Shown here: in pieces, positions 47,039-54,832 of the stretch
Layout: every line of letters begins with the position of its first letter
How positions within the stretch are numbered: position 1 is the first letter of the stretch
NCBI RefSeq assembly: GCF_900100945.1
Contig: NZ_FNCG01000009.1
Location: 1-64,000 of the forward strand
Direction of reading: 5' to 3'
Length of the DNA: 64,000 nucleotides
Source: Mucilaginibacter gossypii
GTDB taxonomy: Bacteria > Bacteroidota > Bacteroidia > Sphingobacteriales > Sphingobacteriaceae
The notes under the pieces: model-generated
What the model was told of the DNA's origin: nothing
Databases searched by the model: none
The model's input: the letters and a program-made list of their open reading frames with translations, nothing else
Translations under genes and position numbers: made by a program

Positions 47039-47211
47039 GATACGTTGGTGTTTTGAGGTTGAACAATTTGCGCTGTCTTGGCCTTCGGCGCATTGTCGAG
47101 CAATTTGCGACCGAGCCACAGGCCTCCGAAGATGATAATGAAAGGGATAATGGTTACGATAATGCCCACCAATACCTTCTTCCCGATAAGGGAAACGTCG
47201 TTAAGCGTCAT
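47035..47211 (-). CDS. Small single-TM membrane protein, first gene of the sulfatase operon
   Basis: 58 residues from the ATG at 47211 (MTLNDVSLIGKKVLVGIIV), with one TM helix (VLVGIIVTIIPFIIIFGGLWLG) and a short polar tail. A frame extending further upstream has no support. It overlaps the next small gene by ATGA. It starts the chain of coupled genes 146 nt after the cysteine-rich leader ORF. Function unknown; the paired small membrane proteins may form a complex with the hydroxylase. Confidence 0.65.
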   Translation of the reverse strand: MTLNDVSLIGKKVLVGIIVTIIPFIIIFGGLWLGRKLLDNAPKAKTAQIVQPQNTNVS

Positions 47212-47286
47212 GATAAATCTGATTAAGTTATTATAGCATAGGCACCTTATAGCGGTCCGCATTACCGGTACAAGCACCTGTTAATT

Positions 47287-47321
47287 AAAAAGGATCAGAG
47301 CATCTGCCTATAAATAGCAGA
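47287..47321 (-). promoter_or_regulatory. Possible attenuator between leader ORF and operon
   Basis: On the minus strand TCTGC and GCAGA (47317-47321 and 47303-47307) form a short hairpin. A few nucleotides later comes GATCCTTTTT with a T5 run (47287-47291) whose ATCCTT can pair with AGGGAT about 55 nt earlier. This could be a terminator but is weak; alternative foldings with the cysteine codons were not resolved by eye. Confidence 0.3.
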
Positions 47322-47356
47322 ATGAAAGGAAGGGAGAGAATCCCTGTATTGCTTTA

Positions 47357-47452
47357 TTAACAGCAACAACAAGAAGGACAACAGCATATAAAAGCAGAAG
47401 CAGTTAAATGTTGATTAGCAAAGCCGTATTTAAGTAAAAGTTCGGGTTGCAT
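47357..47452 (-). CDS. Cysteine-rich leader peptide of the sulfatase operon
   Basis: A 31-residue ORF, ATG at 47452, two consecutive TAA stops. The sequence starts MQPELLLKYGFANQHLTASA and ends FICCCPSCCCC: seven of the last nine codons are Cys. There is no signal peptide, so the product is not an exported peptide. The ORF follows a promoter-like TACATTTG box by about 50 nt and lies 146 nt before the first gene of an operon of sulfatases and their activating enzyme. This is the layout of an amino-acid-responsive leader: low Cys-tRNA would stall the ribosome at the Cys run. Cys-rich leader ORFs upstream of sulfur genes are known from actinobacteria; I know of none described for sulfatase operons. 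Confidence 0.65.
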   Translation of the reverse strand: MQPELLLKYGFANQHLTASAFICCCPSCCCC

Positions 47453-47500
47453 GGTGGTTGCTTTTAAACTGTTTTTTTGTAGTGATTTTGTTTACTGGTA

Positions 47501-47533
47501 CAAATGTAGAAAAAGATTTGATAAATACTACAA
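47501..47533 (-). promoter_or_regulatory. Promoter of leader and sulfatase operon
   Basis: On the minus strand TACATTTG (47501-47508) matches the TAnnTTTG -7 box. A TTG lies 22 nt upstream (47531-47533), one more than the usual 19-21. Predicted transcription start near 47494, about 42 nt before the leader ATG. Confidence 0.5.
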
Positions 47534-47547
47534 TTTCTATAGAAATT
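47532..47547. promoter_or_regulatory. 16-bp perfect palindrome at the -33 region
   Basis: AATTTCTATAGAAATT is a perfect palindrome and overlaps the -33 TTG of the promoter above. A dimeric repressor or activator could bind here. No regulator gene lies beside it. Confidence 0.45.
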
Positions 47548-47596
47548 ATATAATTAATTAAGCGATCAGTATTTCATATTACTGCATTTTGTATAT

Positions 47597-47830
47597 TTGA
47601 TTATAGCATTTGATGATCCGATAGTGAATGTTAATGATGTTGTTTTAAATGGTAGATTGAAAGTAAATATCAAAGGTATTGCTCCATATACCTTTGCAGA
47701 CAATGCTCCGTTTCGAAAAGGGATGCAAATCAACGAGGCCAGCTATATATATTTGGGCTACCGGTTTTTTGACCAATACAAAACGGTTTGGGATTTTGAC
47801 GAAAAGAAAATCTATGTACTGGAGAAATAA
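47597..47830 (+). pseudogene. Retropepsin-like aspartic protease, C-terminal remnant
   Basis: A 77-codon frame without a proper start (TTG). Its end, INEASYIYLGYRFFDQYKTV followed by WDFDEKKIYVLEK, resembles the C-terminal strand pattern of Bacteroidota aspartyl protease-like proteins (G-x-x-F-x-x-Y...F-D...K-K-x-Y). The catalytic domain is absent. Family assignment is tentative. Confidence 0.35.
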
Positions 47831-48005
47831 AACTTGTTAACCTGCTATTAGTTTTCGAATTGCCGAAGTCGTCTACAAAATCGGGTACCGACACCTGTTA
47901 TAACCTTGTAAATTAATGATTTACAAGGCATTTTATTTCCAACCAGAGATAAAACAAAATACATTTAGTTATTGCAAAAGGATTCGTCTATTGTCGATAT
48001 GACCG

Positions 48006-48183
48006 CGTGATAAGCAATAAAGGACAGATTGGCCTGCCCCTGCATTTCAAACGTTTTGGCCAATCCCCCAATTATTACTTCAACAAATATGGTGTACGCC
48101 CGTCCAACGGCAAGCCCCCTGGCAGATGGGGAAAGTATATGGTGATGAACCTGGAGATCAAAAAAGGATGGAAAGCATGGTAA
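48006..48183 (+). pseudogene. Unidentified coding remnant
   Basis: A 59-codon plus-strand frame with strong protein character but no start: GQIGLPLHFKRFGQSPNYYF, GVRPSNGKPPGRWGKYMVMN, LEIKKGWKAW stop. I do not recognise the family. A minus-strand frame downstream of arsA (48158-48385, with LLLMAFFSLVLLPVSFFF as a TM-like stretch) overlaps its end; at most one is real. Confidence 0.3.
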
Positions 48184-48405
48184 AAAAAACGGCGATCACT
48201 TCGGGAATCCCTATCTTTCTGAAAAAAAGGATACCGGCAAAAGCACCAGGCTGAAAAAAGCCATCAGCAAGAGCATAGGATCGTGTTCCCGGAAACGATG
48301 ATCGTCACAGGCCGACAGGCCAATGGGTTCTATGGCCCGTTTTACGGTTAACGGCGTTAGCTTTTCATGGGCAATAATATACGCCTTTTATAGTCGGGCA
48401 AAAAA

Positions 48406-50193
48406 TCAAGTCGCCTGGATCACCGCGTCGTCATAGCGTGAAAGGATCGCCGGCAGCAATTTTTCTTCCGCTATATATGGGATCTCAAACGCTCTTTTTG
48501 ATAAATGAGCAGCAATATGATCAATGATAGGGACTTCAGCGGATGCCCGTTTTCTTAAAAGGGGATCTTTTAAATCGTTTACAGCTGAAAGACATTCATT
48601 AATAACCCAGGCATAGGGTACAATTCCGGCCCGTTGCAGATCTTTTTGAAGCGCTTCAGCTTCCCTCATGGGCGTTGTTTCCGGTAAGGCGACCAATAGA
48701 ATCTTGGCAAAAACACCGTCTTGTAGCATCATATACGGTGTGGTAATCTTGCTTGGACTTACAGCCATGTTTTTCATGATTTCCTTATGGTAGCTGCCGG
48801 TTGTATCCAGCAGTAGTAGTGTATGGCCTGTCGGCGCAGTATCCATCACCACAAACCGCCGCCTGGCACTTTGAATTGCTTTAGAAAAAGCATGGAATAC
48901 AGCCACTTCTTCCGTGCAAGGCGACTGAAGGTCTTCACGCAGGAGTTTTTTACCTTCCTCATCCAAATGCTTCCCCTTTTGTGCGGCGATCTTATCGATA
49001 TAATCCTTCGTTTCAATTTTCGGGTCGATCCGTTCAATGGTTAATTTTTCCGGGATGGCCGTTAACTGATCCATAAAGTTCCTGATATGTGCCGCCGGAT
49101 CGGTCGTGGTTAAAAGAACGGTATGCCCCCGATGGGCCAGCATCGTTGCTATCGATGCTGCTACGATGGTTTTACCTACACCGCCTTTTCCCATGGTCAT
49201 GATCAGGCCACTATCGCTATTTTTTTCCAGTTCATCAACTAATGCCTTCAAATCAGGCAGCAAATGACCAGCTTCCGTTAATTTTAAAAATTCAGCGGAT
49301 ACGATTTTACTTTGGAGGTCCGTATCAAATACAGACCGTAGCTTTTCCAGACCCAGTACGTTATAAGGCAATAATGCATAACGCTCAGCAGCTAGGTTTT
49401 TTAATGTCCCGGGCATCTCCAGCAATTCCCTTTCCGCTATTTTTTCCATTTTTAGCGCGGTAGTGTCCGTTTGGTCCCTTGCCTGAAATATTCCGTTGAT
49501 CAATAAGCTTTGATTGGCCATCCCCAGGTCGATCAGATCCCGGCTTGTTTTGCCCGCTTCTTTCAATGATGTAGCGTCGGGCCGCGTTACCAGGAAAAAA
49601 GTAGTTTGCAAGGGATCTCTTAAACTGGACACTACCTTTTCATATCTTTCCCTACTACTTTTCAGGGCCGACGAAGGCCCGATGCAGGAAGCCCCGTTCG
49701 GGTTATTCCCAAGAAAATCATCCCAGGCGGCGGGTAATTCCAGAAGACGGATGGTATGCCCGGTCGGCGCAGTATCAAAAATGACGGTATCAAATATTTC
49801 CGAAAGACCTTCCCCGGTGATAAACCGGGAAAACTCATCAAAGGAAGCGATCTCCGTGGTACAGGCGCCAGAAAGCCCTTCTCTTATTTTGCTTATCTCA
49901 TCAGCTGTAGCAATGGCTGCAAGCGGATCTATCACCCTTTTGCGGTAATCTTCTGCAGCAGTTTGGGGATCGATATTGACCGTGAACAGGAGATTTAGAT
50001 CCTGATGCTGCGTTATTTGATCGCTAACGGGGGTGCCCAATACATCTTGCAGATTGGACGCGGGATCCGTACTGATCAACAGCACCTTCTTACCCTTATC
50101 CGCCATGGCCACCGCTGTGGCGCAGGCCAGCGTAGTTTTACCTACGCCACCTTTTCCTGTAAAAAATAGAAATCTAAATCCCTGGGCAGTCAT
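48406..50193 (-). CDS. arsA: Arsenite-transporting-type ATPase (ArsA family), duplicated
   Basis: 595 residues made of two homologous ATPase halves. Each has a deviant P-loop: FTGKGGVGKTTLA (about 12-22) and TMGKGGVGKTIVA (about 337-348), plus the signature DTAPTGHT in both halves. The metalloid-binding cysteines seen in E. coli ArsA have counterparts: SGACTTE (Cys111), NGASCIG (Cys170) and LQSPCTEE (about 428). It should drive an arsenite/antimonite exporter such as ArsB. No arsB, arsD or arsR gene is in the window, so the gene is isolated; the partner must be elsewhere or the protein has another role. Confidence 0.9.
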   Translation of the reverse strand: MTAQGFRFLFFTGKGGVGKTTLACATAVAMADKGKKVLLISTDPASNLQDVLGTPVSDQITQHQDLNLLFTVNIDPQTAAEDYRKRVIDPLAAIATADEISKIREGLSGACTTEIASFDEFSRFITGEGLSEIFDTVIFDTAPTGHTIRLLELPAAWDDFLGNNPNGASCIGPSSALKSSRERYEKVVSSLRDPLQTTFFLVTRPDATSLKEAGKTSRDLIDLGMANQSLLINGIFQARDQTDTTALKMEKIAERELLEMPGTLKNLAAERYALLPYNVLGLEKLRSVFDTDLQSKIVSAEFLKLTEAGHLLPDLKALVDELEKNSDSGLIMTMGKGGVGKTIVAASIATMLAHRGHTVLLTTTDPAAHIRNFMDQLTAIPEKLTIERIDPKIETKDYIDKIAAQKGKHLDEEGKKLLREDLQSPCTEEVAVFHAFSKAIQSARRRFVVMDTAPTGHTLLLLDTTGSYHKEIMKNMAVSPSKITTPYMMLQDGVFAKILLVALPETTPMREAEALQKDLQRAGIVPYAWVINECLSAVNDLKDPLLRKRASAEVPIIDHIAAHLSKRAFEIPYIAEEKLLPAILSRYDDAVIQAT

Positions 50194-50419
50194 TTTAGCA
50201 TTTACTGATTGTTGAATAATTAAAGTTACACTAACAGCACGAAAACAAGGTGATCGTTAACGGCCCATTTAATGATATTGGTCATTATCAGGTTTAATAT
50301 TCCGGGCGGGGCTTTTTTCATGTAGCTCACTGAGTGTGGTTGACTTGCTATTGCATGAAAGTCGGAAATTATATTGTAAACCGATGTAAAAGCCTTTGGG
50401 GGCCGGATAGAATTCGTAT

Positions 50420-50970
50420 TTGGTGTCTTTTTCAAGGGCGATTGTCGATGAAACCGGACCACATCGTTTTGTCCGATGTTCAATAACTGCGGCGCCTGAC
50501 CGGATCGTTTGCTTTTAATCAGGCCCTTGAAATGCTCGTAGTTGCCGCTGAATCCGCCTGATGCCCATACATCCCGCAATGCTTTAGTGAAAGCACCGTT
50601 TAGTGGTCCTTCGTAAGAAAGTTCATCATCTTTGCAGGCGGAAAGAAGTTTGACCGAGGCTTTGACCGGTAAATGATTGGATGCAGCCGTGGCTTTTTGA
50701 ATATTGTCGTAAAAATCTTTGCGCTGTATATAAGTTTTTCCTGCCTCTCGTTCCGGAAGGTTTTCGCGCCTTTACGGATAATCTCGGTATTATTAAATTT
50801 GATGATTGTACTGCTATGGCAGCTGCAGGATATAATCAATATCCTTACGCCGGCCGCAAATTTGGTCCATATGGCATATAATTCGGCATCCACCAGTTGT
50901 CCGTCAAACAGGCACCACGTTTCATCCGCTTCGTCGTCTATTTCTTCATGTTATTCTACTCCGATTCCGT
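50420..50970 (-). pseudogene. Caspase-like peptidase (C14/metacaspase), decayed
   Basis: Two minus-strand frames together read as the caspase fold of Bacteroidota: DETWCLFDGQLVDAELYAIW, FAAGVRILIISCSCHSST (catalytic Cys region, normally DSCHSGT, here altered), then in the next frame SVKLLSACKDDELSYEGPLN, GAFTKALRDVWASGGFSGNY and APQLLNIG. A TAA precedes the first segment and the catalytic His region (SGHGG) is not recognisable. Start and N-terminus are lost. This is a dead copy of a metacaspase-type protease gene. Confidence 0.65.
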
Positions 50971-51274
50971 TATTTTCCCCGGTAAGTGTCCGGTATTTTG
51001 TCTTTTCCTAACATGCTTAAATATTTCGGCATGGATGCAACGTGCAAGAAGTAAATATTGTCAGATAAACAGGTTACACGGTTGTTCCCAAAAATCATCT
51101 GGTTCAACCATTTGATGATCGAACAATTCATCTATCCGGTCCGAAAATTCTATCAGTTCCCTGCTCATGATATATTGTTTAACAAGGCAAATTTTAGGAA
51201 AAACCACGCCGAAAGAAATGAGTATGCTCATTTCAAAAGTTGTTCTGTGTCATTTCTGCCGGCCAGCGAGTTTC

Positions 51275-51282
51275 TAATTTTG
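51275..51282 (+). promoter_or_regulatory. Putative -7 box of the aldehyde dehydrogenase gene
   Basis: TAATTTTG matches TAnnTTTG and lies 24 nt before the chosen ATG. No TTG at the right distance upstream, so it is only a candidate. Confidence 0.3.
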
Positions 51283-51306
51283 AAAGAGTATTTAAAATCA
51301 ATCAAA

Positions 51307-52710
51307 ATGGAAACAGCAGCGAAAACTTCGCCGATAAAAACGGTAAACCCTTTTAACAATGAACTGGTCAAATCTTTCGAAATCATGGGCGATGAGCAGA
51401 TCGAATCAAAGATCGCGGTTGCCGATCATGCTTTTCAAACCTGGAAAAAAACGCCGATGGCGGATCGTGCGCAGCTTTTGCGCCGTGTGGCCCACTTGAT
51501 GCGCGTTAAATCAGTTCAACTGGAAAAACTGGCCACACTGGAAATGGGAAAACTGGTAACGGAAAGCCGTGCGGAAGTGGGGCTTTGCGCTGCTATTTTT
51601 GATTATTATGCGGAGAACGGCGAAAAGTTCCTGGCCGATCAGCCGCTGGAAACCCCGCAGGGTTCAGCTTTCTTAAGTTTTGAGCCGATCGGGGTTTTAT
51701 TAAGTATCCAGCCCTGGAATTTCCCTTTCTACCAGATCACCCGTTCCGCAGCGCCACACCTGATGGCAGGTAATACCATGCTGCTTAAACATGCTTCAAA
51801 CGTACCACAATGCGCCCAGATCATGGAAGATATCTTCCTGGAAGCTGGTTTTCCCGCAGGTGTTTACCAGAACTTATTTATTCCCGGCAGCAAAATTGAT
51901 GTTTTAGTAGCCGATAAGAGGATCAAAGGGGTAACGCTGACCGGGAGTGAGCCGGCAGGTTCTTCCATCGCCGCCGCTGCCGGAAAATATATCAAGAAAT
52001 CTACGCTGGAATTAGGCGGCAGCGACGCTTTTGTCGTGCTGGACGATGCCGATGTGGAACAAGCCGCCGAGGCTGCCGTGCGTGGCCGTATGTGGAACGC
52101 CGGGCAGGTCTGCGTATCGCCGAAAAGGGTAATCGCAGAGGAAGGAATAGCCGACCTGTTCCTGGACAAAGTAAAGGCCAAATTCGCTGCTTTAAAGGTA
52201 GGTGACCCGATGGACGAACAAACCGATCTGGCCCCCCTCAGTAGCGAAAAAGCGGTCGAAGACGTGATCAAACAAGTACAAAAAGCGGTAGAACAGGGCG
52301 CGACCGTTTTAGCAGGCGGGCACCGCATTGATCGTCCTGGCGCATTTATGGAGCCTACGATCCTGACCGGTATACAGCCTGGAACTGCGGCGTATGAGGA
52401 AGAGATCTTTGGCCCCGTGTTTATGTTTTACAAAGTAAAGGACGAGCAGGCGGCAATTGACCTGGCCAATGCCACCGACTACGGTCTGGGCGGCAGCGTG
52501 TTCAGTTCGAATAATGAACGTGCGGTTAAGGTCGCCAGGCAGATCGATACGGGCATGGTCTATATCAACCATGTGACCGGAATCGCCCCTGAACTGCCTT
52601 TTGGCGGCACCAAACATTCCGGTTACGGCAGGGAGCAATCACAGGCTGCGATATACGAATTCGTCAACTCCAAACTGATCCGGGTGACTACGCCGGAAAG
52701 CGCCTATTAA
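51307..52710 (+). CDS. NAD(P)-dependent aldehyde dehydrogenase (succinate-semialdehyde type)
   Basis: 467 residues from the ATG at 51307 (METAAKTSPI); the frame is open further upstream but without family resemblance. ALDH motifs: SIQPWNFPFYQ (cofactor loop), LELGGSDAFVV with Glu235, GQVCVSPKR with the nucleophile Cys269, EEIFGPVF and PFGGTKHSGYGRE. It matches the short (about 455-470 aa) succinate-semialdehyde dehydrogenase branch. Cytoplasmic. A broken adh lies 122 nt downstream, so the pair once probably oxidised an alcohol to an acid. Confidence 0.92.
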   Translation: METAAKTSPIKTVNPFNNELVKSFEIMGDEQIESKIAVADHAFQTWKKTPMADRAQLLRRVAHLMRVKSVQLEKLATLEMGKLVTESRAEVGLCAAIFDYYAENGEKFLADQPLETPQGSAFLSFEPIGVLLSIQPWNFPFYQITRSAAPHLMAGNTMLLKHASNVPQCAQIMEDIFLEAGFPAGVYQNLFIPGSKIDVLVADKRIKGVTLTGSEPAGSSIAAAAGKYIKKSTLELGGSDAFVVLDDADVEQAAEAAVRGRMWNAGQVCVSPKRVIAEEGIADLFLDKVKAKFAALKVGDPMDEQTDLAPLSSEKAVEDVIKQVQKAVEQGATVLAGGHRIDRPGAFMEPTILTGIQPGTAAYEEEIFGPVFMFYKVKDEQAAIDLANATDYGLGGSVFSSNNERAVKVARQIDTGMVYINHVTGIAPELPFGGTKHSGYGREQSQAAIYEFVNSKLIRVTTPESAY

Positions 52711-52832
52711 TTTAGCCCAGCCGTTTAATAAGAAAGCTCACAGTTTTGCGGGCTTTCTTATTGGATAAACCAGGACGTAATTTCAGTGCTGTCAAACCAA
52801 CACGAATATAAAGTTTATGATACCCGAAAAAA

Positions 52833-53480
52833 ATGGAAACCGCCGTCATTCATGGATTTGGAGAGCCGCTGCATATCGAAGAAATGCCCGTGAGGGAACC
52901 CGGTAAAAACGAGATCCTGGTAAAGGTGATCACCTGCGGTATTTGCCATACAGATCTGCATGCCTGCCAGGGCGACTGGCCGGCCAAAGCGAAAATGCCT
53001 TTAGTCTCCGGCCATAAAGCCATCGGCTACGTGATCGCTTTGGGAAAAGGCGTCAATAAGATCAGGGAAGGCGATATCGTGGGTGTTCCCTGGCTTTACA
53101 GTGCCTGCGGCTGTTGCGACTACTGTTATACGGGCTGGGAAACCCTGTGCGAAACCCAACAAAATGGCGGCTACAGCGTTGACGGCGGTTTTGCCGAATA
53201 CGTCGTGGCTGACGCGCAGTATGTCGCGCATTTCCCTTCCCATATTAAATTTACAGAAATGGCTCCGATAATTTGTGCCGGGGTTACCGTTTATAAGGGA
53301 TTAAAGCAAACAAAGGCCAAACCCGGGAATACTCAATGGCACAACGATCCGGGGCTCCATCGTCGGAACCCGCAAGGACATGGAAGAAGCCATCTCATTC
53401 GCGGTGGAAGGCAAGCTTAGGGCCACAGTCAAGAGAGATAGACCTGGACGAATTGCGGCTTCGTTCCCAGCTGAAATGAT
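52833..53480 (+). pseudogene. Zinc alcohol dehydrogenase (AdhP type), internal deletion
   Basis: The N-terminal catalytic domain is intact (METAVIHGFGEPLHIEEMPV, zinc ligands in CGICHTDLHACQGDW and SGHKAIGYV, the structural-zinc region SACGCCDYCYTGWETLC). After LKQTKAKPG the sequence jumps, in another frame, to LNGTTIRGSIVGTRKDMEEA and ISFAVEGKLRATVK, which belong near the end of the family. About 110-120 codons with the NAD-binding Rossmann fold are missing, and the C-terminus is also shifted. The protein cannot bind NAD. Confidence 0.85.
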
Positions 53481-53659
53481 CATCTTATATTTATCCGGTA
53501 GCACTTCTCGCAATTATAAACAATTCAGTCCCTGTGCTGGATATTCCGGCATACTTAACCACCCTGTTTCGTGCTCATTAGAGCAGCGGGTTCTGTTAAT
53601 AAATTTTAAATTTAAATATCTAAACCAAGAAGATAGCATGGTCAAAGCGTAATAGAACG

Positions 53660-54038
53660 CTCAGAACTCTTTTTCGGAATGCATTCGTCAATGGATGCGG
53701 AATATCCCCATGTTGTCTCGTCCTTATTTTATTTGTAGTTTTTGAGTGGTAATACTGGAATCAGTTTACACCGATACTACTTTTAATGCACGGATGAGCT
53801 GATTCGTGCATTTTCTTTTTCTGCCAAAAAAACAGCTTTATTAAGATGCTTCAGTTTGTCCTGATATTCAGCTCGTCAGTCCTCGGGCTTCATTTTTGAT
53901 GGTCAGCTATCTGCCGGCAGGTTTGTATTAATAAAACCGAAATCACATCGGCCGCTGCTCTGTAAATATTCGTTTGATACCACAGAAACGCTTTATCATG
54001 CATAGGAACAGAAAAGCACAGCCCCTAATTTTACTTCT
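53660..54038. other. Intergenic, nothing recognised
   Basis: No coding frame or strong hairpin that I can support between the adh remnant and the ahpD remnant. Confidence 0.45.
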
Positions 54039-54561
54039 ATGGAAACCACATTTAACGTGCCCGGAAGAAACGAGGTTTCTGCGGCCAATCAAGCTATCTT
54101 TGATACATTGATTAAAGCAATAGGCTTCGTCCCTAACCTGTATGCAAACTTTGCGTACTCCGGTGATGCCCTGTCTGCGTTTTTAACAATTCAGGGAGCC
54201 AAAACCTCCCTGACAATAAAGAAAAAGAGATCGTTAACCCGATCGTAAGCCAGGTTAATAACTGTGAATACTGCCGGAGTGCGCACAGCAAATTTGCAAA
54301 AATGAACGGGTTTACAGATGAGCAAATCATGGAAATACGAATCGGCCAGGCCTCCTTCGATCCTAAGTTTGAAGCCCTGGTAAAACTGGCAAAAGCATCT
54401 CTGAGAACAAAGGACATGCAGCTCCCGAAGCAGTTGATAACTTCCTTACCCAGGGGGTACACTAAAGGCAGCTCATCGATGTGATTTTATTGACCGACCT
54501 GAGGATCATCACCAACTATGTTTACGCCATGACCGATCCGCTGGCGGTTCCCGCGGTTTAG
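54039..54561 (+). pseudogene. AhpD-like carboxymuconolactone decarboxylase family, several frameshifts
   Basis: Three frame segments: METTFNVPGRNEVSAANQAI to IQGAKTSL; then DNKEKEIVNPIVSQVNNCEY, CRSAHSKFAKMNGF to ASLRTKDM; then APEAVDNFLTQG, (stop), LIDVILLTDLRIITNYVYAM. The redox CxxC is present as NCEYCRSAH. One base is missing near 54209; a further shift occurs near 54425 and a TAA follows at about 54466. The original would have been a peroxidase-like protein of about 175 residues. Confidence 0.75.
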
Positions 54562-54625
54562 CTTCAAAACGGCTAACATCGCCTTCTCTTAATAAAAAAC
54601 TCTTTTTTTATAACCTGAGGTACCC

Positions 54626-54824
54626 GCTATTTCCACGCCCAATGTAAGTGGCGTGAGTGACGGTACAGGAACAAGGGTCGCCGCGGCGGCGCATGGTATC
54701 CGAATAATTCAAGCCGATGGCTTCAATTTTAATCAGAACCTCTCCTTGTTTAGGTGATAAGTCGGGTACATCTTCGTAACAGAACTTCCGGCCCTCCGGT
54801 TTGGTGAAATCGTACTGCTTTCAT
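54626..54824 (-). pseudogene. NADPH:quinone reductase, N-terminal remnant
   Basis: Starts MKAVRFHQTGGPEVL at 54824, then the frame changes to YEDVPDLSPKQGEVLIKIEA with IGLNYSDTMRRRGDP, and changes again to LVPVPSLTPLTLGVEIAGT. This is the first 65 residues of an MDR quinone reductase; the rest is absent. The reading ends where an A/T stretch begins. Compare the C-terminal quinone reductase remnant at 29.4 kb. Confidence 0.7.
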
Positions 54825-54832
54825 TCTATTAT

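Noticed and set aside
48158..48385. Minus-strand frame after arsA with a TM-like stretch
   Set aside because: No proper start, overlaps a better protein-like frame on the other strand, not recognised as an ArsB piece.
49514..49948. 144-codon plus-strand frame
   Set aside because: Antisense to arsA, whose motifs are complete.
51864..52328. 154-codon minus-strand frame rich in Ser/Ala
   Set aside because: Antisense to the conserved aldehyde dehydrogenase; no family features.
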